This document shows, in pieces, positions 55,543 to 64,000 of a stretch of DNA of 64,000 nucleotides. The stretch spans positions 186,001 to 250,000 of the forward strand of contig NZ_NHPP01000005.1 of NCBI RefSeq assembly GCF_002838835.1, read 5' to 3'. This DNA comes from Siphonobacter sp. SORGH_AS_0500 (GTDB taxonomy: Bacteria; Bacteroidota; Bacteroidia; Cytophagales; Spirosomataceae). Every line of letters begins with the position of its first letter. Position 1 is the stretch's first letter. Both the position numbers and the translations under genes were made by a program. The notes beneath the pieces are model-generated. The model had not been told where the DNA came from. It saw only the letters and a program-made list of their open reading frames with translations, and did no database searches.

Positions 55543-55942
55543 TCAAGGGAGATATGGGTATGCTCAATTAAACTACCATTGATAATGAATCAGTAAAACG
55601 ACTGGTAATCAATACTTAATGGATTGGGTTTCATCTGAATTAACCTGAATATTCTCCTGTAGGATGGAATGCATACGCCCAGAACATACTATCAGTTGCT
55701 GAGCTTTAAGATTTCCTAAAGAAAGAATTAGTTCATAGCGTTAACAATTGAATAAGGAAATACACGCCCTGGTAATTAATTGCCTGGGGCTACTAGTTAT
55801 TAATCATGTTTTAGAGAATAGTTATAGCTTTTAAATTAAGCATGTATGGGTATGAGCTTATTCATCTCAATTAATTACGCTACTCATGTATTTATAAGGG
55901 AGAATACTATCCAATAGATTGATTAAGACATAAATAGGTTAG
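55543..55942. other. Empty AT-rich intergenic region
   Basis: No gene, strong hairpin or repeat was found in these 400 bases, which lie between the OsmC terminator and the stop of the BLUF-like gene. Confidence 0.4.
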
Positions 55943-56362
55943 TTAATTTCGATAATTATCCCGGAAAAAGTTAGTAATAATTTTGATCATTTCATTATCT
56001 GGATTAGCCGCGTAATCAGGCGGAAAGACAGTATGGATGACCTCGCTTAAACCGGAAAAATTCTTGGCATCCAATGTTTTATAAAATAGATATTTTCGGT
56101 TAAAAATCCGCTGTTCAATGGGATTTTTGGAGAGAATAGTAATGTAGGTTTGGCGTGGATCTGACTTTAATAAATCGATAAAAGCTTCGAACTTTTCAAG
56201 CTCGGCTTCGCCCATTTGCAACATGCTTCCATTAAGATAAATGAAAACCCCTTTAATGTCAAAGGCGTCAACGGTTGTAGCAAACTGATCTAAAATGGCA
56301 ATGAGCTCCTGTTCCTGAAGGAGTTGCTTAGAAGAACTGAAAAAGGCAATGCGGTATAACAT
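55943..56362 (-). CDS. BLUF-domain-like protein without the key photoactive residues
   Basis: The protein has 139 residues. The pattern MLYRIAFFSSSKQLLQEQEL, IKGVFIYLNGSMLQMGE and LKSDPRQTYITILSKNPIEQ follows the BLUF flavin-binding fold, at the usual length. In BLUF sensors a tyrosine stands where this protein has F7 and an asparagine where this protein has a different residue before IKGV. The glutamine (MLQMGE) is kept. It may bind flavin weakly or serve another role. It diverges from the ECF sigma gene at 56606. Confidence 0.6.
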   Translation of the reverse strand: MLYRIAFFSSSKQLLQEQELIAILDQFATTVDAFDIKGVFIYLNGSMLQMGEAELEKFEAFIDLLKSDPRQTYITILSKNPIEQRIFNRKYLFYKTLDAKNFSGLSEVIHTVFPPDYAANPDNEMIKIITNFFRDNYRN

Positions 56363-56605
56363 AAGCAGTCGGCCAGAGCGTATAGCTTTTAAAAAAGGAA
56401 TAGGGCAGGCTCGGTTCGCAAAACGAGCGACTTACGCATTACAAATCTAAAATAAATCATACTCACTGTAAGCTAAAGTGCTGATATTCCCATAGAAAGT
56501 TCTGTGTTTTTTCATATCTTGCGTAAACTTCGCCTCTGCATGCACTTTATACCAAATTATACTCCAAAACGATTCTAAAAGAAAAGCGATTAGCATCCAT
56601 TGGCA

Positions 56606-57205
56606 ATGGAAGAAGAGAAATGGTGGGATGAATTCAGAGCAGGTGATGAGCAGGCGTTTCAATTGCTTTTCAACACCTACCGCCGCCGTCTGTATAATTA
56701 CGGACGCAAATTCAGTCCCGATGAATTAGCGATTGAGGATGCCATTCAGGATCTGTTTGTAAAGTTGTGGCTCAACCGAACTTCAATTAAAGAAACCCCT
56801 TCCGTAAAAAATTACCTGTATAAAGCTTTCCGGAGAACGCTGTTTCGTAAGCTCGAATATGCGACGCCCCTGCTTGATTTTTTTGAATCCGAAGTAGATT
56901 ATACCTTTCAGATTGAACTTGGGCATGATGTTACGATGATTCAGGCCGAGCATCAGCAGAAATTGAAGGAAAATCTCGAAAAAGCATTGGAGAAGATGAG
57001 CCCTCGGCAACGGGAGATTATTCACCTGAAGTATTATGAAGGGCTTGAGTACGAGGAAATTGCCGAGATTCTGGGTATATCTTCCAGTAGTACCTATAAA
57101 TTACTTTACAAAGCATTGGACAGTTTGAAAGCTCATCTGTCGACCCATGAGTTTAGGATATTGTTCGGTGTTTTTCTTTACTGGAAAAATCAAGTTACCA
57201 ACTAA
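56606..57205 (+). CDS. ECF RNA polymerase sigma factor
   Basis: The protein has 199 residues: region 2 AIEDAIQDLFVKLWLNRTSI with FRRTLFRKLEYA, and region 4 MSPRQREIIHLKYYEGLEYE with EIAEILGISSSSTYKLLYKA. I used the ATG at 56606; a TTG two codons earlier also exists. Unlike the sigma at 50753, no FecR or SusC gene follows, so its anti-sigma partner is not evident. It converges with hisC across a terminator. Confidence 0.92.
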   Translation: MEEEKWWDEFRAGDEQAFQLLFNTYRRRLYNYGRKFSPDELAIEDAIQDLFVKLWLNRTSIKETPSVKNYLYKAFRRTLFRKLEYATPLLDFFESEVDYTFQIELGHDVTMIQAEHQQKLKENLEKALEKMSPRQREIIHLKYYEGLEYEEIAEILGISSSSTYKLLYKALDSLKAHLSTHEFRILFGVFLYWKNQVTN

Positions 57206-57211
57206 GTACTG

Positions 57212-57242
57212 ATCTCCGTATCGATCTTTTCGATACGGAGAT
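57212..57242. terminator. Convergent terminator
   Basis: ATCTCCGTATCGA and TCGATACGGAGAT are perfect 13-base arms around a 5-base loop, between the rightward sigma gene and the leftward hisC. Confidence 0.85.
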
Positions 57243-57249
57243 TAGGGAA

Positions 57250-58280
57250 TTAAGAATGGATAGTTTTAAGAAGCTGGCAGAAACTCTTCATCTGATCCCG
57301 CGTTCCAAGACTGAGACGGCACCAGGTTTTTCCGTCCAAAGCCATGGTCTTGAGAACATAGCCTCGCTCTTTAAAGTATAGCTCAAAATCTAGGGCAGGC
57401 CCTGTAATACTGAATAAAATGAAATTGGTAAAGGAAGGAATGATTTCATAACCCATTTCAAGCAAAGCCTGCGAAACCTCGTTTCGAACCCGATGATTTT
57501 CTGCAATGTAAGACTCATGAAATGCCCGGTCTTCCAGAGCTGCGAAAGCCGCCTGAACGGCAATGTTGCTCAACATCAGACCATTATAAGCCATTATTTC
57601 CTGCAAGGGTTTCAAAAAACTCGGCTGACCCAGCATATAACCAATGCGTAACCCTGCCAGACCGAGACCCTTAGAAAAAGTTCGCATGATGATAACATTG
57701 TATCCTTCCTGTAAAAGCGAAGCCATACTCGGGGCGTCAACCGCCAGATCAAGATAGGCCTCATCTACCACGACGGTACCCGTTTACTGACACGCTTGCA
57801 AAACTCTACTAACTCAGCACTCGGAGTGATGCTGCCCGTTGGGTTATTAGGGTTGCAGACGTAAACCAGACGGGTTTCTTCCGTAAGGGCGGCTTCCATA
57901 GCGGCCAGATTGTGTGACCCATTCGATAAGCAGGGAATACTTACGCAGTTGGAACCCATGCCCTTAACCGCATTCCCCAATAAAGGAAAGGTTGGACTGG
58001 GCAAAATCAGAGTACCGGGATTTTGAAATAGCCGTAAGGCGATCTTTTCCAGCAGGTCAGAAATACCGGCACCTAACTGAACTTGTGCTGTAGGGACTCC
58101 TTCGTACGCAGCGATGCTAGCCTGAAGCCGGGGTAACTCGCTGAACGTATACCGATTCACTGAGGAAAGGGCTTGAAGAATGGCCTTCTGTACGAGCGGA
58201 GAGGGACCATTGGGGTTCTCGTTAGCATCCAGCCGAATCGGCTGAACGATCGAAGGTTCCGCTAAAAATTCTGAAAACAT
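57250..58280 (-). CDS. hisC: Histidinol-phosphate aminotransferase-like class I/II aminotransferase (frame broken once)
   Basis: About 343 residues when joined. The N-terminal frame has IRLDANENPNGPSP and VYVCNPNNPTGSI; the C-terminal frame has VDEAYLDL and RTFSKGLGLAGLRIGYML with the PLP lysine. The frames break at 57774-57778. Adding one C gives RVPVVVDEAYLDL, the normal sequence. The ATG at 58280 (MFSEFL) fits the family start. It makes histidinol phosphate from imidazole acetol phosphate, although an aromatic aminotransferase role is also possible because no other his genes are in the window. Confidence 0.85.
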
Positions 58281-58377
58281 GATAGATTGATGAAGTAGTC
58301 GGCTTAGGCCGTTCTGTGTAAATGTACTACCTATTTCAGACACGAAGCAAAGCTTACCGTAATGAAGGAGGAAAATA

Positions 58378-58430
58378 AATAAAGGCCCCTCAGAAAGAGA
58401 CCTTATTAGTCCTACACTTAACCAAAACTA
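58378..58430 (-). terminator. Terminator region with shared 16-mer, after TlpA gene at 58439
   Basis: An imperfect hairpin (AATAAAGG...CCTTATT, 58378-58407) follows the 16-mer CACTTAACCAAAACTA (58415-58430). The same 16-mer separates stop and terminator at dsbD (40245-40260). Confidence 0.5.
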
Positions 58431-58438
58431 ATTGAATA

Positions 58439-59581
58439 TTATTGGCCTAGTAACTCGGCAAGCTTCGTGTTCAAGGCTTCGCCCCGCAGGTATTTGGCAA
58501 TGATTTTACCTTCTTTATCAATCAGAAAATTCATGGGAATGGCTTCCACTTCATAAAGCTGGGCAGCGGGACTATCCCAGCCTTTTAAATCCGATACCTG
58601 AGTCCAAGTCAGGCCATCGTCTTTAATGGCTTTTAGCCACTTTTCTTTACCTTCAGGTTTGTCAAGTGACACGCCCAAAATGGTAAAGCCCTTGTCTTTG
58701 AACTGATGATAAGCTTTGATTAAGTTCGGGTTTTCGCGGCGACAGGGAGCACACCAGCTGGCCCAGAAGTCAAGTAATACGTATTGACCTTTATAATCCG
58801 AAAGCTTAACGGGCTTACCATTTACATCGTTAAGGGTAAACTCAGGAGCTAAAGAACCTTCCTGGGTTTTCTTGACCTTCTGGATTTTCTCGGCTACATC
58901 CTTTCCCAGGTCAGAATTACGGACGGCAGCACTGAGTTTAAGAAAATCTTCTTCCGCCTTACGGGCATCGAATTCAGGAGGTAAGGTTGAATTGAAAGCC
59001 ATCAAAGCCATGAACTGATCGGGGTGACTTCTGACGTATTTCATTTTTACGTCAATGATCTCGTTTTGAATGGCCGTTGCCCGATCTTCCAGACTCTGGA
59101 TATACGTTTTATCCGATTTTTTCTCTTCGGGCTGTTTATTATACTCGTCGTTTAAAATCGTGTACTTGTCGTAATGAGGCTTCAGCATGGCGTTTACCTT
59201 GGCATTCTCATCATTCAGTTTCGAACCCTTAATGGTCGCATGTTTAATGGAGTCCTTCGCCGTTAGGGTAATTTCAGTATCCTCAACAAACAAGGCCAGT
59301 ACGTCAAATTTGGGGCGTTTGGTCGGATCGTTCGGCGTATTGTCATGAACGAGCCGAATGTTCGCTTCCTTGGGTGAATCTACTTTCCCTTTGAACGTGA
59401 AGTTACCATCCGTAAGAAAGGTTGAATCTACGAAAGACTGATTCGTTCCCCGGATTTTGTAATAGAGATATGCTTTGGCCGGCTTATTCAGATGACCGAC
59501 TTTACCTTTGATGGTGTAACTGCCCTGGGCGTAACTGCTAAGCTGAGCGAGTAGGAGAGCAGGAAGAATGAATCTTTTCAT
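58439..59581 (-). CDS. TlpA-family thioredoxin with N-terminal DUF4369 domain
   Basis: The protein has 380 residues: signal peptide, DUF4369-like beta domain (YTIKGKVGHLNKPAKAYLYY), helical linker, redoxin domain with DFWASWCAPCRRENP, and the cis-proline AIPMNFLID. It is a periplasmic disulfide reductase and a close paralogue of the protein at 43516. It follows the S41 protease gene by 21 bases and is probably co-transcribed with it. Confidence 0.92.
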   Translation of the reverse strand: MKRFILPALLLAQLSSYAQGSYTIKGKVGHLNKPAKAYLYYKIRGTNQSFVDSTFLTDGNFTFKGKVDSPKEANIRLVHDNTPNDPTKRPKFDVLALFVEDTEITLTAKDSIKHATIKGSKLNDENAKVNAMLKPHYDKYTILNDEYNKQPEEKKSDKTYIQSLEDRATAIQNEIIDVKMKYVRSHPDQFMALMAFNSTLPPEFDARKAEEDFLKLSAAVRNSDLGKDVAEKIQKVKKTQEGSLAPEFTLNDVNGKPVKLSDYKGQYVLLDFWASWCAPCRRENPNLIKAYHQFKDKGFTILGVSLDKPEGKEKWLKAIKDDGLTWTQVSDLKGWDSPAAQLYEVEAIPMNFLIDKEGKIIAKYLRGEALNTKLAELLGQ

Positions 59582-59602
59582 GACTAATCAGGGAAAAACG
59601 AT

Positions 59603-61188
59603 TTAATGTTGTGAAATCTGTAAGTATTGTTCGTATTGTTTGGGCTTTTTGAGAATAGCAATGGCCCTTAGGTAACTGCCATTTTCGCTGTTCAGCATCC
59701 GTTGGTAATACGTGTTACTACCAAAAAGCTGGCTGGCAATTTGAGCTTTCAGGTGTAACTCAGCCATAGTCTTCAATCGTGCTTGGGTAGCTTCATTACC
59801 TTTAGGGGTGATTCCCATTTTTGCCAGGCGTTCCATTAACTCTGCTGGAAGCTGGAAATTTTTTTCATAGGACTGGAAATCAGGGTATTGTTTTTGAAGC
59901 GTTGCCCGATTTTGATCCATGTATTCAAAGGCGATTTGACTAATTATACCCGAACCCACCAGTTGCTGGAAGTAAGGAGAAAACTCCAGCGTATCAATCG
60001 GAACGAAGACATCAGGCATAATGCCCCCGCCCCCGTACACGGTTCGTTTACCTACGAGGGTTTTATACTTGAGGGAATCCGGAAAATGAATGTTCTGGGC
60101 ATGCGTTAACTCCCCACTTTTCAGTCGGGTCGTCAGGTTGTCTTCGTAAGCATGGCCGTGGTAAGGTTTCTGAATAGACCGTCCTGCTGGAGTGTAATAA
60201 CGGGCACCCGTCAGTTGCAGCACCGATCCATCCAGTAAGTTCACGGGCTTTTGCATCAGACCTTTTCCAAAACTCCGCTGACCTACTACCACGGCCCGGT
60301 CCCAATCCTGTAAGGCTCCGGTTAGAATTTCACTGGAAGAAGCCGTGGACTGATCAATCAGAACCACCATGTTCCCCATCATGAACTGCCCCTGACCTCC
60401 GGTATAATAGTAATCTTTACCGCCATCACGGGGCACACTATAGAACACGAGTTTTCCTGATTCAAAAATTCATCGGCGGCACCGATAGCGGCCTGTACGT
60501 AACCACCCCCATTCCCCTGCAAGTCTAGAATCAAGCTTTTCATTCCCTGGGCTTTCAGAGCGTTTAAGGCCTGATCAAGCTCGGAACGGGTAGTAGTATT
60601 GAAAATGCCCAGCGAAATATAGCCAATGGTTTTATCGACCATGTAATAGCTCCGGATGGATCTATTGGGGATGGTACCCCGAGTGAGTGCTACGGTTAAA
60701 GGATCAGGAGAACTGCGACGAACAAGTGTCAGGGAAATAGGTTGCCCTTTCTCTCCCCGGATTTTCTTCATAATGTCCAGATTCGAAAGGCCATTCCCGG
60801 CCAGTTGCTGACCGTCAATGGCAATAATCCGGTCTCCGGCCCGCAAGCCCGCTTTTTCGGCGGGGCCTTCCGGTACAATCTGGGTAATAAACAGACTGTC
60901 ATTTTGCATGAGGTACTGAATGCCAATTCCGGCGTAATTTCCACTCATGGCTTGATTCATGGCTTCGGCTTCTTTCCGACTCATGTACTGCGAATGCGGA
61001 TCAAGCTCCTTAATCATGGCTCGAATGGCAGCATCCGTTAGCTGTTCATCATCGGTCGGATCGACGTAATTGGCTTCAATCGCTCTTAAGGCCGAAGCAA
61101 ACTTTTCTTTGGGATTTACCTGAGCATTCACCCCTGAAATCGTTAGTAAGCCTAAGGCCAGGGCCAGGTAACATGTGGTTGTATTCAT
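59603..61188 (-). CDS. S41-family C-terminal processing peptidase with PDZ domain (frame broken once)
   Basis: About 528 residues when joined. Signal peptide, an N-terminal helical region, a PDZ domain (YAGIGIQYLMQNDSLFITQI, GDRIIAIDGQQL) and the S41 core: DLQGNGGGYVQAAIGAA, then the catalytic serine region VVLIDQSTASSSEI. The frames break at 60456-60457, where one G is missing in CAGGAAAAC; restored it reads LNQGKLVFYSVPRDG. It degrades tagged or misfolded periplasmic proteins. It lies 3 bases after the large TlpA protein gene, in the same operon. Confidence 0.9.
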
Positions 61189-61191
61189 GGC

Positions 61192-63165
61192 TTATTTCTC
61201 GGACTTAAGGATTTCAATGACCGTAGATAATTCGTCCACCAGCTTACTTGGACTACCCGAGTAGCCTTCGGAACTATACCGCATCATACCATTTTTAAGC
61301 ACAATTTTCCGGGGAATGCCTGACGAATTGAAGCGGGGTGCCAGCGTGCTGAATACCGCGTTTTGCTCACCCGTTTTCTTATTAATTCCATCGTGAAGGA
61401 GGTTAAAACGATAGCCCATCTTCTTGATATAGCCTTCCGATTTTTCCTTGTAGTTATCGTGTTGCATGGTTCCCACGAAATAAAAAGCCACTTCCGGGTC
61501 TTTGGCATATTTATCAACGGCTATTTGCATACCGGGAAAGGCACTAATACAGGGTTTGCACCAGGTAGCCCAAAAGTCAATTACTACGATTTTGTCTTCC
61601 CAATCACTGGAACGCACCAGTTTTCCTTCGGGGTTTTCCAGAGCAAACGGCATGATTTCTTCATTGAGTAAATGCTGTTTGACGTACGTTTCCAGTTCGG
61701 CTTTTCCTTCGTCCGATTTTAGTGAAGACAAGTACGTCTGGAAACCATCAGCGGAGCCTTTTTTCTTAACAAATTCCGACTGTAATTTTTCCAGCATTAG
61801 CGGGGTAAGGGCATTCGCTTTAGCACACGATTCCAGAAAGGATTGAATAGGAGATCCGGTTTTTTCGAGTATCTGAAGGTAGGTTTCGTTGAACTCAGCA
61901 TTGGCGTATTTACCTTTTTCCGAAAAATGGTTGAAATAGGATTCCGCCTCCTGATCTTTTCCCAATTCATGCAACAGACTCAGGTGAATGTATAACCGCT
62001 CATCCAGTTGATTAGCGGCCTGTATCTGGGCGTCTTTGGCCGTGAAAACGTTTGGTTCTTCGAACGAGCCGTCCTTTACGTTCTGAATCAGGTGTTTGAT
62101 GAAAGGCGTCGAAATCAGATTAATACTATCCAGCGGAAGCATTTTGAAAGTAAATGCACGATGAATATTCCAGCGAGCAATTTCATTGGTTGTTTTAAAA
62201 TCAAGCTGGGGAAGCAAAGCCAGGAGTGGACCAAACTGACGAGTTTCGAAATAAGCCGTTGCTAGGTTTCGGTGAACTTCGTAATAAATAAAAGCCTGAT
62301 TAGTAGAGTTTTTCTTCCATTCGCCGTAAGGAAACTTCTTCAGAAAACTTTCTGATTTACTAATCATCTGTTCCCGAGATTTTGCTCCTATTAACTCATG
62401 AGAAGCGGCCAATCGGGCATAAGGCCCCGTAGGATTACCCTGAATGACCGATTGCTCTATTTGATCGGCATGGGTTTTGTCTTTCAAATCATATCTATAG
62501 TACCGAGCCAACTCCATGCGATCCGCTTCTGATAAGTCAGGAATAGCCTCCAATTTGGCGAGCAATGCCGGAGCTTGCTGCGTAAAAGACTTACCCAGAA
62601 TGGCTTTTTGCATGGTTAGGTACGTAGGAATGAAGTACTTTACCCGAGCGGGTTCTTTTAACTCCGTTTGGAGGGCTTTCTCGAGTATTTCTGTTGATAG
62701 GGCAGGTTGCATATCATTCCAAAAAAAGGGCATATGGCTATCCAGAGTAGGCATCTGGAAGATAACGGAAGCCAACGCACCACCAGGTAAAGTCTGACCT
62801 GTGGAGCTGACGGTTGTCAGTCCATAACTTTTCTGAATATCCAGTTGATCGGGCCTGAAAGGGGATCCCTGAAAAAACCGAAAGGCAACAAAGGCAGTTG
62901 GGGCGGGGATCAAAAGTTGTCCCTGATAGAGATTGCCTTTTGATTCCAAAGGCAAGTCCACTCGTGTCCAGGAATAATTTTGGTAGAGTAACGCCTCCCC
63001 TAAAATGGGTACACCCGCCTGTAGCGAACTGCCTTGGGGTGAATACTGCACTTGAAGCGTCTTCCCCGCTACTGGTTTTTGCGGGGAAAGCGTGAGTTGC
63101 TGAGCCTGCAAACCCTTACTGAGCAGAAGGGCCAGACAGGCAAGAATAACAAAAGGAGATTTCAT
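61192..63165 (-). CDS. Large TlpA-like thioredoxin-domain protein
   Basis: The protein has 657 residues. It starts with MKSPFVILACLALLLSKGLQ, a signal peptide. The first 500 residues have no clear family, except for helical repeats (LARYYRYDLKD, IYEVHRNLATAYFETRQF-type). The C-terminal redoxin has VIDFWATWCKPCISAFPGM and SGIPRKIVLKNG. A longer reading frame joins it to the SusD gene upstream, but that junction comes from a missing base at 63261-63263. The genuine SusD stop at 63176-63178 and this ATG are about 10 bases apart. Confidence 0.88.
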   Translation of the reverse strand: MKSPFVILACLALLLSKGLQAQQLTLSPQKPVAGKTLQVQYSPQGSSLQAGVPILGEALLYQNYSWTRVDLPLESKGNLYQGQLLIPAPTAFVAFRFFQGSPFRPDQLDIQKSYGLTTVSSTGQTLPGGALASVIFQMPTLDSHMPFFWNDMQPALSTEILEKALQTELKEPARVKYFIPTYLTMQKAILGKSFTQQAPALLAKLEAIPDLSEADRMELARYYRYDLKDKTHADQIEQSVIQGNPTGPYARLAASHELIGAKSREQMISKSESFLKKFPYGEWKKNSTNQAFIYYEVHRNLATAYFETRQFGPLLALLPQLDFKTTNEIARWNIHRAFTFKMLPLDSINLISTPFIKHLIQNVKDGSFEEPNVFTAKDAQIQAANQLDERLYIHLSLLHELGKDQEAESYFNHFSEKGKYANAEFNETYLQILEKTGSPIQSFLESCAKANALTPLMLEKLQSEFVKKKGSADGFQTYLSSLKSDEGKAELETYVKQHLLNEEIMPFALENPEGKLVRSSDWEDKIVVIDFWATWCKPCISAFPGMQIAVDKYAKDPEVAFYFVGTMQHDNYKEKSEGYIKKMGYRFNLLHDGINKKTGEQNAVFSTLAPRFNSSGIPRKIVLKNGMMRYSSEGYSGSPSKLVDELSTVIEILKSEK

Positions 63166-63175
63166 ATAGGAAAAA

Positions 63176-64000
63176 TTAACGGTCATTTTGCTGAATCTCA
63201 GGATTGAGATCAATGTATTTCGGTCCAATCGGGTAGACGTAGCGATTGCTGGCTGGAGCAGGGTATAACTTACATTCTTGTACGTTCGAGTGACCGATTT
63301 GGCCCATTCGCTTTCCAGACTTAGCCGACGTTGGTCGAGCCAGCGAAGACCCGTTCCCATGAGTTCCCGGCGACGTTCGTCTAATACATACCCAAGAGCC
63401 TGCTGAGCGGTAGTGGCCTGTAAGGCTTTATAATTAGCCGCCGTGAAGCGTTTGGCACGAAGGGTATTGAGTACCTGAAGGGCCTGGTCAGTCTGGTTAT
63501 TCCGAGCAAAGCCCTCGGCCTGAATTAACATCATCTCGCCAACGCTAGGTCCTGAGTTAATAGAAAGGTCTACAGTCAAGCGTCCTTTATAATATCCCCT
63601 TCCCACAATGTTCGGGGCAAAAGCCGTACCGACTCGCGTAAAGAGCATATAGCGAAGATCGTTTGTGTCGAATAGCTGTAATAAAGTAGGATTGAGCGGA
63701 ATATTTGTATTAAATAAAGCCGATCTCGAAAGAATGATCTCCGGGTTATTCAGGTGACGGGGATATTGCGTAGGGGTGGTCTGATAGGTAGTTAAATCAA
63801 CCAGCGTAGGCTGGATTTTCAGAGCTTTACTGGCATTTTCCTGAGCCAGTGCATACTCCTGACGCATCAGATAGGCTCGGGCCAATGTGGCATAAGCCGC
63901 GGCTTTTCCGGGGTGGGTATTTAAACTCGGATAAGTAGGTAAGAAAGGTAAAGCTTCGGCTATGTCCTTGAAAATCTGTTGATAAACGGTTTCCAGGGAT
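63176..64000 (-). CDS. SusD/RagB-family lipoprotein (C-terminal part; cut by window edge, frame broken once)
   Basis: The frame enters from the right edge with YQQIFKDIAEALPFLPTYPS and AAAYATLARAYLMRQEYA, typical SusD tetratricopeptide-like helices, then RRRELMGTGLRWLDQRR. After a missing base at 63261-63263 the correct end is NRYVYPIGPKYIDLNPEIQQ, then NDR and a stop at 63176. The partner SusC gene should be to the right, outside the window. It heads or follows the TlpA-S41-TlpA operon. Confidence 0.88.

Noticed and set aside
56447..56662. 71-codon leftward open frame between the BLUF-like and sigma genes
   Set aside because: It overlaps the start of the certain sigma gene on the other strand and shows no recognisable features.
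61192..63885. A genuine SusD-TlpA fusion protein of about 897 residues
   Set aside because: The correct SusD C-terminus and stop are present in the adjacent frame and the TlpA gene has its own signal peptide.
1..64000. tRNA, rRNA or other structured RNA genes, and complete insertion sequences
   Set aside because: I read the intergenic stretches for cloverleaf-like or transposase signatures and found none I could support.

Overview
The window comes from a member of the Bacteroidetes, most likely a Cytophagales/Spirosomataceae-type aerobe. The evidence is: SusC/SusD outer-membrane pairs, FecI-type sigma and FecR anti-sigma genes with an STN-domain SusC, many TlpA-type thioredoxins, TAnnTTTG-like promoters with weak Shine-Dalgarno sequences, and a PVC/Bacteroidetes-type cytochrome c sugar-dehydrogenase-like protein. 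I cannot name the species from sequence alone.

The left part (1-11.3 kb) carries a truncated SusC gene, a DUF1080 plus Tat-exported oxidoreductase pair, and then a complete plasmid-type replicon core. That core is a Rep_3-type initiator (4825-6282), an AT-rich origin with four tandem 22-bp iterons and about a dozen dispersed copies (6339-7580), a cluster of 23-bp palindromes that look like centromere (parS) sites (8142-9130), and parB-parA (9123-10920). The DNA is therefore probably a large plasmid or chromid, or a chromosome that has absorbed one.

From 11 to 34.7 kb come mostly ordinary genes: surE, a lipid kinase, cydAB, a YetF-like protein, an MFS transporter and a hybrid histidine kinase. 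These are followed by an OmpR-type two-component system flanked by two related secreted proteins, a cytochrome c/SCO1 set, a PepSY/TonB siderophore uptake locus, and a large heme-binding dehydrogenase-like protein.

From 34.8 to 40 kb lies an AT-rich island bordered by a decayed tyrosine-recombinase fragment. It encodes a GHKL ATPase (frame broken at a run of seven A) directly followed by a 768-residue phosphoribosyltransferase-like protein. This is the best candidate for an undescribed, possibly defensive, two-gene system.

From 40 to 64 kb there is DsbD, a cysteine-synthase-like enzyme, a sigma-FecR-SusC-SusD-TlpA locus, a desaturase, a LytTR two-component system, a TetR-OsmC pair sharing a clear operator, a degenerate BLUF protein, a second ECF sigma, HisC, and a second SusD-TlpA-S41 protease-TlpA locus running off the right end.

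At least eight genes are interrupted, and each can be restored by adding one base. A bias to single missing bases, often in short homopolymers, suggests consensus deletions in the assembly rather than eight real pseudogenes. I annotate these genes at full span and say so in each entry.
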